From positions 1 to 11,250 of the forward strand of contig CAKZPX010000059.1 of NCBI GenBank assembly GCA_937139435.1: DNA of 11,250 nucleotides, written 5' to 3'. The position numbers and the translations under genes were made by a program. Origin of the DNA: an uncultured bacterium (lineage in GTDB: Bacteria; Hydrothermota; Tepidihabitantia; Tepidihabitantales; Tepidihabitantaceae). The notes under the pieces are model-generated. The model did not search any database. It was not told where the DNA came from and was given only the letters and a program-made list of their open reading frames with translations. Of this stretch, positions 6,762 to 11,250 are shown one piece after another; the first letter of the stretch is position 1, and every line of letters starts with the position of its first letter.

Positions 6762-8336
6762 ATGCGATGTTGCGTAATCATCTCCCTTTTGTGTATCCTG
6801 AGTGTTCTGTTCAACAAAAGTCAAGGACGGTCCATTTTGCGTGTTGAGCGGCCCGCAGAACTGGTTACAGATAAACTGGTTAAGCTTGGTCTGCCAGTAA
6901 TTGTTGAACTACCAGACTACTGCCTGATTTGCGGCACCGAGACCGACTGTAACCGGCTCCAGCAAATGGGCGTGGCAACAGAGAAACTGGTAGATAACAT
7001 CGGAGAAAAATTATTGTTTTATCTGCTGACTGCACCGGGATTTGACCGACACCAACTAACTCAATTCGGGCAAATCATTGCCAGTGATGATGAAGGTGTT
7101 TTTCTTGTCACATCTCCAGACAATATCCTCTCCCTTAACCGCCTGCCGGTAAAACTGAGTAAAATTGCCCTCAACCCTTTGCCGCTCTATGAAGAGTTTC
7201 CTTCACCCCTGCCCTATCCGGTTTCAGAAAACCTGGTTCAACAACTGGTGGCAAGGGTTAATGCGGATTCGGTTCTAAATACCATCCGCCGCCTGCAAGA
7301 ATTTTATACCCGCTATTCCACCAGCGAATCCTGCTTCCGGGCGGTGGAGTGGATGCGGGAAAAATTACTTGCCTATGGGTGCGATTCTACCGCGCTGGAA
7401 CCATTTCTTCCCGGTTATGCGCCCAATGTTATTGGCGTAAAGCACGGTCGGGTCAATCCCCGCCAGATATACATAATCTGCGGACACATTGACAATACCT
7501 CTGATTATGCTCCGTACCGCTGCCCTGGCTCTGACGACAACGCCTCTGGAACAACCGCGGTTCTGGAAGCAGCAAGGGTTTTCAGTGACATTGACTTCGC
7601 CTATTCGGTCTACTTTATCGGATTTTCCGGTGAGGAACAGGGGCTGTGGGGTTCGGACAGTTTTGCCACCCGCGCCCGGCGCCGGGGCGACTCCATCCGT
7701 GCGGTGCTTAATTTTGATATGATCTCTTATGGCCGCGAGAACCTTGACACTCTGAATGTCGTCGGTAAAAGCAGTAATCCCAATTGTGCCTGGTTGGTAG
7801 ACTCATTCATTGCCAGCGCCCAAACATATACCAACCTTAAAACCTACCGGCGTCTGGTGACACGCTACCCATCATCTGACCACCACTCCTTCTGGCAGCA
7901 GGGCTATGTTGCCTTATGCGGGATTGAACGTGACTTCACTCCAATGTACCACACAGTCGGTGATACCATCGGTCCGCTCTACTATACACACTGCGGCACC
8001 AACAACTGGCTCATGACAACCGAAGCAATTAAGGCGGCGGTGGCCACGCTCGCTAAATTCGCCGGCGCCCTTCCCCCAACCGGAGCTGGGGAAAATAATC
8101 TAACCCACGGGAGAATAATAAGTTCTGTTCAACCATCAGTGGGGCGCCCCCCCTTCTTTTTCACCGCCATAGAACAGCCGGCAACAATATTCAACAGCCT
8201 TGGCGTCCCGGTGCAAAGATTGCTACCGGGTGCGCGTCAGTGGGACGGAACCGATTTTACCAGCCGACCGGTCCAGCCCGGTGTTTATATCATCCGGTCA
8301 AAGAGTGGATCTGCTCGGGTGGTAGTTACCCATTGA
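6762..8336 (+). CDS. Secreted M28-family zinc aminopeptidase-like peptidase with a C-terminal FlgD-like/sorting tail
   Basis: A 524-residue exported metallopeptidase. Residues 1-22 form a signal peptide (MRCC, hydrophobic core, then NKSQG). About 120 residues resembling a pro-domain follow. The catalytic M28 domain begins near 165. All five co-catalytic zinc ligands of the family are present: His242 (GHID), Asp259 (GSDDNASG), Glu292 and Asp319 (NFDMIS), and His397 (MYHT). Glu291 is the general base, and Asp244 supports the first His. The protein is therefore predicted to be active and to remove N-terminal residues from peptides; its specificity cannot be read. The tail (about 449-524) has the FlgD/type IX-like pattern IFNSLGVPV, QWDGTDF, VQPGVYIIR, which suggests cell-surface attachment or release through a dedicated secretion route. 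It has its own promoter and is not obviously co-transcribed with the propeller gene, though the two may act outside the cell together. Confidence 0.9.
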   Translation: MRCCVIISLLCILSVLFNKSQGRSILRVERPAELVTDKLVKLGLPVIVELPDYCLICGTETDCNRLQQMGVATEKLVDNIGEKLLFYLLTAPGFDRHQLTQFGQIIASDDEGVFLVTSPDNILSLNRLPVKLSKIALNPLPLYEEFPSPLPYPVSENLVQQLVARVNADSVLNTIRRLQEFYTRYSTSESCFRAVEWMREKLLAYGCDSTALEPFLPGYAPNVIGVKHGRVNPRQIYIICGHIDNTSDYAPYRCPGSDDNASGTTAVLEAARVFSDIDFAYSVYFIGFSGEEQGLWGSDSFATRARRRGDSIRAVLNFDMISYGRENLDTLNVVGKSSNPNCAWLVDSFIASAQTYTNLKTYRRLVTRYPSSDHHSFWQQGYVALCGIERDFTPMYHTVGDTIGPLYYTHCGTNNWLMTTEAIKAAVATLAKFAGALPPTGAGENNLTHGRIISSVQPSVGRPPFFFTAIEQPATIFNSLGVPVQRLLPGARQWDGTDFTSRPVQPGVYIIRSKSGSARVVVTH

Positions 8337-8368
8337 CAAAGTGTCGGTTTTGTGGAAAATAAACCTGA

Positions 8369-8506
8369 ATGATTCGGTTCCGGCGCCGGTTCTTTCCGGA
8401 GCGGCAATACCGGCTACCGCTCCGCTGGCTTTTCTGGTTACTCTGGGCGGGCATATTTATATTCCTTTTCTGGATAATCCGGGTGTTTTTAAAAGGAAGG
8501 AGTTAA
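8369..8506 (+). CDS. Small basic single-helix membrane protein (45 residues), uncharacterised
   Basis: An ATG-initiated frame of 45 codons fits the gap before the next gene almost exactly. Its TAA (8504-8506) ends one base before the next ATG (8508), and that gene's Shine-Dalgarno lies inside it. The product starts MIRFRRRFFPERQYRLPLR, carrying seven arginines. One hydrophobic, tryptophan-rich helix (about 20-37; Trp20, 23, 26 and 35) follows, then the basic end RVFLKGRS. This is the expected design of an N-in single-pass membrane miniprotein. An in-frame TGA directly precedes the ATG, so no longer form exists. The ribosome binding site is weak (GGAAAA about 10 bases upstream). A TTGACA (8333-8338) at the end of the peptidase gene could be a -35 box, but I see only a poor -10. 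I do not recognise a family. A role tied to the downstream membrane protein is inferred from the coupling. Confidence 0.6.
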   Translation: MIRFRRRFFPERQYRLPLRWLFWLLWAGIFIFLFWIIRVFLKGRS

Positions 8507-8507
8507 A

Positions 8508-9659
8508 ATGGGTAGTTTAAATTTCAACTACAAGGACATCTTCCGTTCATTAAGGCTGGGTTTCTCAGCCAAAAAGGTTGGAATGGCAATGGTCGGCCTT
8601 TTGTTTGCCTTTGCTGGTTATGGCATACTTGCTTACGTCGCCCACCTTACCGCGGGCAACGACTGGCTTTCGGTCTGGGAGATCTTCCGCCTGTTACCAT
8701 TCCCCCGTCCGGACCTGCCCTTCCCGTGGTTTTCCTGGCTGATTTATTCCCTTGGTGTTGTCTGGTTTGTTCTGGTAATGCTTGTTACCGCCGCAGCAAT
8801 TGCGAAGGTAACATTTGAGCAACTGCGCGGTAACGAGTTTTTTGAGGCAGGCGAAGGTTTCAAATTCGCCCTGAAAAACACCGGTTCCCTGCTCGGCAGT
8901 CCGCTCTTAATCATCGCCTTCATTGCCCTGATTGTGATCGCCGGTCTAATTCTCAGCGCAATTGGCGCCATCCCTCATTTCGGTACAATATTTACCGCCC
9001 TGCTCGCAATTATTGGCTTCTTTGCCTCCCTTTTCATTCTCTATCTTCTCATTGTGCTATTTTTTACCCTGCTTTACAGCCCGGCGATAGTGGGCACAAT
9101 GGGCAACGACACCTTTGACACCATGTTTGAGGTTTTCTCCTGCATCAACGAACAACCAGCACGCTTTGTCTGGTACACCATCATCACCGCAATTCTCGCA
9201 AGATTTGGTTCCTTTCTCCTTGGTATCGCAGCCAACCTGTCCACAAGAATTGGCTCATTAATACTTGGGACTTTTATGGGTGAAAAATGGCAGGAAATGC
9301 TCGCTGGCGCCGAATCAATTTTTAAAATTGTCATCCCCAGATGGGGAGTTTTTACTCCGCTCCACGAGGCGTTTCTCTGGGAAGCAAGGATTTATGGCAT
9401 ACCGAACATCTACATACCAACACCGTGGTTTAACCCGGTATGGAGCATAACCATTGGTTCAATTCTCCTTGCTGCTTGCGGCTATGCAATTGCCCTTATT
9501 GTAATTGGTTATGGACTCTCTGTCTGGATATCAGGGACGACTGTAGCATTGACAATCATTATCAAAAAGAAGGACGACAAAAACATCCTTGAAGTGCCCG
9601 AGGAAGAAGAGGAAGAAATTTTTGAACCGGAGCAGAGGCAGGAGCAGGAAACAAAATAG
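8508..9659 (+). CDS. Polytopic membrane protein of unknown function with an acidic C-terminal tail
   Basis: A 383-residue integral membrane protein. I do not recognise a family. Hydrophobic segments lie at about 26-46, 75-100, 130-154, 160-195, 219-243 and 310-352; the last is long enough for two helices. A loop of some 60 residues (245-308) separates the fifth and sixth segments. The tail (353-383) is highly charged: KKKDDK is followed by a run of six glutamates (365-370) and ends in Glu and Gln, so it is probably cytoplasmic. No transporter, channel or enzyme motif was seen. Translation starts at ATG with an excellent AAGGAAGGAG site that lies within the preceding small gene, so the two are probably translated together. 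It ends 42 bp before hypF. Confidence 0.85.
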   Translation: MGSLNFNYKDIFRSLRLGFSAKKVGMAMVGLLFAFAGYGILAYVAHLTAGNDWLSVWEIFRLLPFPRPDLPFPWFSWLIYSLGVVWFVLVMLVTAAAIAKVTFEQLRGNEFFEAGEGFKFALKNTGSLLGSPLLIIAFIALIVIAGLILSAIGAIPHFGTIFTALLAIIGFFASLFILYLLIVLFFTLLYSPAIVGTMGNDTFDTMFEVFSCINEQPARFVWYTIITAILARFGSFLLGIAANLSTRIGSLILGTFMGEKWQEMLAGAESIFKIVIPRWGVFTPLHEAFLWEARIYGIPNIYIPTPWFNPVWSITIGSILLAACGYAIALIVIGYGLSVWISGTTVALTIIIKKKDDKNILEVPEEEEEEIFEPEQRQEQETK

Positions 9660-9701
9660 CTAACTTATTTAAAATCAAATGGTAAAGAACACTCCCCCTT
9701 A

Positions 9702-11250
9702 GTGGCAAATAGAAAACTCATTACCGCACGCATATTAATTCAGGGTCAGGTTCAGGGAATCGGTTTCCGCCCTTTTGTTTCCCGCCTGGCAAAAAAATTA
9801 TGTATCAAAGGCACAGTGGCGAACACAAAAAGGGGCGTTTTAATCCTTGCCCAGGGAGCAAAACTCAAAAAATTCATCAATCAACTGCGCAATCACCCGC
9901 CACCGCTGGCAATAATTAGTCTGTTTAACGTAACTTATTCAAAAAAATATGGTTACAATAATTTCTCCATAGTCAAAAGCCGGCTGACATCAGAAAAACC
10001 CGGGGTATTTGTCCTGCCAGATTTAAAGGTCTGTCCAGAATGCCAGAAAGAACTTTTTTCTCCCCGTGACCGGCGCTTCAGTTACCCTTTTATAAACTGC
10101 ACTCAGTGTGGTCCGAGATACACAATTATTGAAGAGCTCCCCTATGACCGGGAGCGGACAACAATGCGGCTTTTTTCTATGTGTCCGGAATGCGAAAAAG
10201 AATACATTGACCAGTTTAATCGACGTTATCATGCTGAACCCATCGCCTGCCCGGAATGCGGACCAAAAATAATGCTGTTTGACCGAAGAGGAAAAGAAGT
10301 GATAATAGAAGAAGATATAATCAAAACCGCTGCCCGGGCAATTATCGCCGGAAAGGTGATAGCGATTAAGGGGCTGGGTGGTTTTCACCTGGCCTGCGAC
10401 GCCACCAACGACAAGGTGGTGCGCCGGTTAAGAAAAAATAAAAATCGGGAAGGAAAGCCGCTGGCAATAATGGTTGAGGATATAAAAACCGCCCGGATGC
10501 TCTGTCAGGTAACCGGTGCAGCGGTTAAACTGTTAAAATCTCCTGCTGCCCCGATAGTCCTCCTTCCCAGAAAAACAAACCCTGTAATTCACATCTCCGC
10601 TGCTGTTGCCCCGAAAAACCACCTCGTTGGAATAATGGTTGCCTACTCACCGCTTCATCTTCTTCTTTTCTCCGCCATCCGCAGCTTAACTGGCAAACCA
10701 GCGGTGCTGGTAATGACCAGCGCCAATAAAAAAGATGAGCCAATTATTATCCAGGAAGAAACTCTTTATGAGCAACTGCCCGGGGTATTTGATTTAATAT
10801 TAACCCACAACCGGGAGATCGCCAACCGCTGTGACGATTCGGTGGTTATGTATGATAAAGACTACACCATTCTTGTGCGTCGAGCGCGAGGTTATGCCCC
10901 AGGACACCTGGAGATAAGAGATAAAATGTTTCACGTGAAACATCCAACCATTGCAATGGGAGGTGACGGAAGAAATGCGTTCGCCCTTGCCAGTGGCAAA
11001 AGAATCCTCCTCAGTCCCCATCTGGGGGATATGGACAGCGTGGGCGGAGAGAAGTTCTTTTTCACCACCCTGAAAAGGCTCAGCAGCTGGTCCGGGATAA
11101 CACCGGAAAAGGTTGTCTGTGACCTTCATCCTGACTATCGCACCACACAGATGGCAGAGCGGTTCGGGCGGGAAAACGGGCTTCCTGTGTATCGGGTGCA
11201 ACACCATTACGCACATCTGCTTTCGGTCATGGTTGAACACCAGCTTGTTC
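9702..11250 (+). CDS. hypF: Carbamoyltransferase HypF, [NiFe]-hydrogenase maturation; 3' end lies beyond the right edge
   Basis: HypF turns carbamoyl phosphate into a carbamoyl adenylate and passes the carbamoyl group to HypE, on the way to the cyanide ligands of the [NiFe]-hydrogenase iron. The window holds 516 codons of a family usually about 750 long. The acylphosphatase-like domain (1-92) has GQVQGIGFRPFV with catalytic Arg23 and Asn41. The zinc-finger region has four CxxC pairs at Cys111/114, 133/136, 161/164 and 183/186, with spacings of 18, 24 and 18, exactly as in HypF. The YrdC-like domain runs from about 205 to 395 (GKPLAIMV, TSANKKDEP). The Kae1-like domain begins near 415 and continues off the window; LHPDYRTT and HHYAH are typical of it. 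The start is GTG 9702, the only usual start codon in frame after the previous gene, but it has no clear Shine-Dalgarno. No other hyp or hydrogenase gene is in the window. Confidence 0.95.
   Translation, partial: MANRKLITARILIQGQVQGIGFRPFVSRLAKKLCIKGTVANTKRGVLILAQGAKLKKFINQLRNHPPPLAIISLFNVTYSKKYGYNNFSIVKSRLTSEKPGVFVLPDLKVCPECQKELFSPRDRRFSYPFINCTQCGPRYTIIEELPYDRERTTMRLFSMCPECEKEYIDQFNRRYHAEPIACPECGPKIMLFDRRGKEVIIEEDIIKTAARAIIAGKVIAIKGLGGFHLACDATNDKVVRRLRKNKNREGKPLAIMVEDIKTARMLCQVTGAAVKLLKSPAAPIVLLPRKTNPVIHISAAVAPKNHLVGIMVAYSPLHLLLFSAIRSLTGKPAVLVMTSANKKDEPIIIQEETLYEQLPGVFDLILTHNREIANRCDDSVVMYDKDYTILVRRARGYAPGHLEIRDKMFHVKHPTIAMGGDGRNAFALASGKRILLSPHLGDMDSVGGEKFFFTTLKRLSSWSGITPEKVVCDLHPDYRTTQMAERFGRENGLPVYRVQHHYAHLLSVMVEHQLV
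10926..10943. other. parS-type ParB-binding centromere site inside hypF
   Basis: Positions 10927-10942 read TGTTTCACGTGAAACA, an exact match to the conserved bacterial chromosomal parS consensus TGTTNCACGTGAAACA. With one more pair on each side it is an 18-bp perfect palindrome. It encodes Met409 to His414 of HypF, in the linker between the YrdC-like and Kae1-like domains. ParB binds such sites, loads and spreads around them, and with ParA and SMC segregates the origin region. The match is seen directly; its use by ParB is inferred. Confidence 0.8.

Noticed and set aside
8351..8359. DnaA-box-like sequences (TGTGGAAAA here and TGTGCAAAA at 6725-6733)
   Set aside because: Each matches the loose TTWTNCACA consensus, but about one such match is expected by chance in a window this size. 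They are far apart, and no cluster accompanies an AT-rich unwinding region.
8397..8424. Inverted repeat with 8-bp arms considered as a terminator after the M28 peptidase
   Set aside because: No adjacent T-run, only TTTT several bases on, and it lies inside the small membrane protein frame.

Overview
The window looks like chromosome from an uncultivated bacterium. G+C is about half by eye. Two secreted proteins end in tails resembling type IX-type or FlgD-like sorting domains, and there is a hydrogenase-maturation gene. That mix is typical of FCB-type or candidate-phylum genomes such as WOR-3/Stahlbacteria. The assignment is inference from gene content; no marker gene in the window settles it.

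Layout. The left block (1-4981) is all on the minus strand. Read in its own direction it holds a sigma-54-type AAA+ regulator (3377-4981), a 349-bp AT-rich gap, cvpA (2413-3027), then a promoter driving a tight two-gene operon of transaldolase (1615-2265) and transketolase (1605 to beyond the left edge). The last two supply the non-oxidative pentose phosphate pathway. The strand switches in a 217-bp divergent intergenic region (4982-5198). The right block (5199-11250) is all on the plus strand: a secreted Asp-box beta-propeller protein, a secreted M28 zinc peptidase with its own near-consensus promoter, a previously uncalled 45-residue membrane miniprotein overlapping the ribosome binding site of a polytopic membrane protein, and the first two thirds of hypF (runs off the right edge).

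Most striking signal. Inside hypF, at 10927-10942, lies an exact match to the bacterial centromere site parS (TGTTNCACGTGAAACA), within an 18-bp perfect palindrome (10926-10943). It falls where the protein passes from the YrdC-like to the Kae1-like domain, a place that tolerates sequence change. A match this long is very unlikely by chance, so this is probably a ParB loading site and suggests the window is near the replication origin.

Other points of interest. The regulator has a degenerate receiver domain with Glu where the phosphoacceptor Asp should be, and GAFTDA in place of GAFTGA. The beta-propeller gene has no ATG, and a signal-peptide-like segment lies in another frame at its start. 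I saw no tRNA, rRNA, CRISPR array, insertion sequence or prophage gene.
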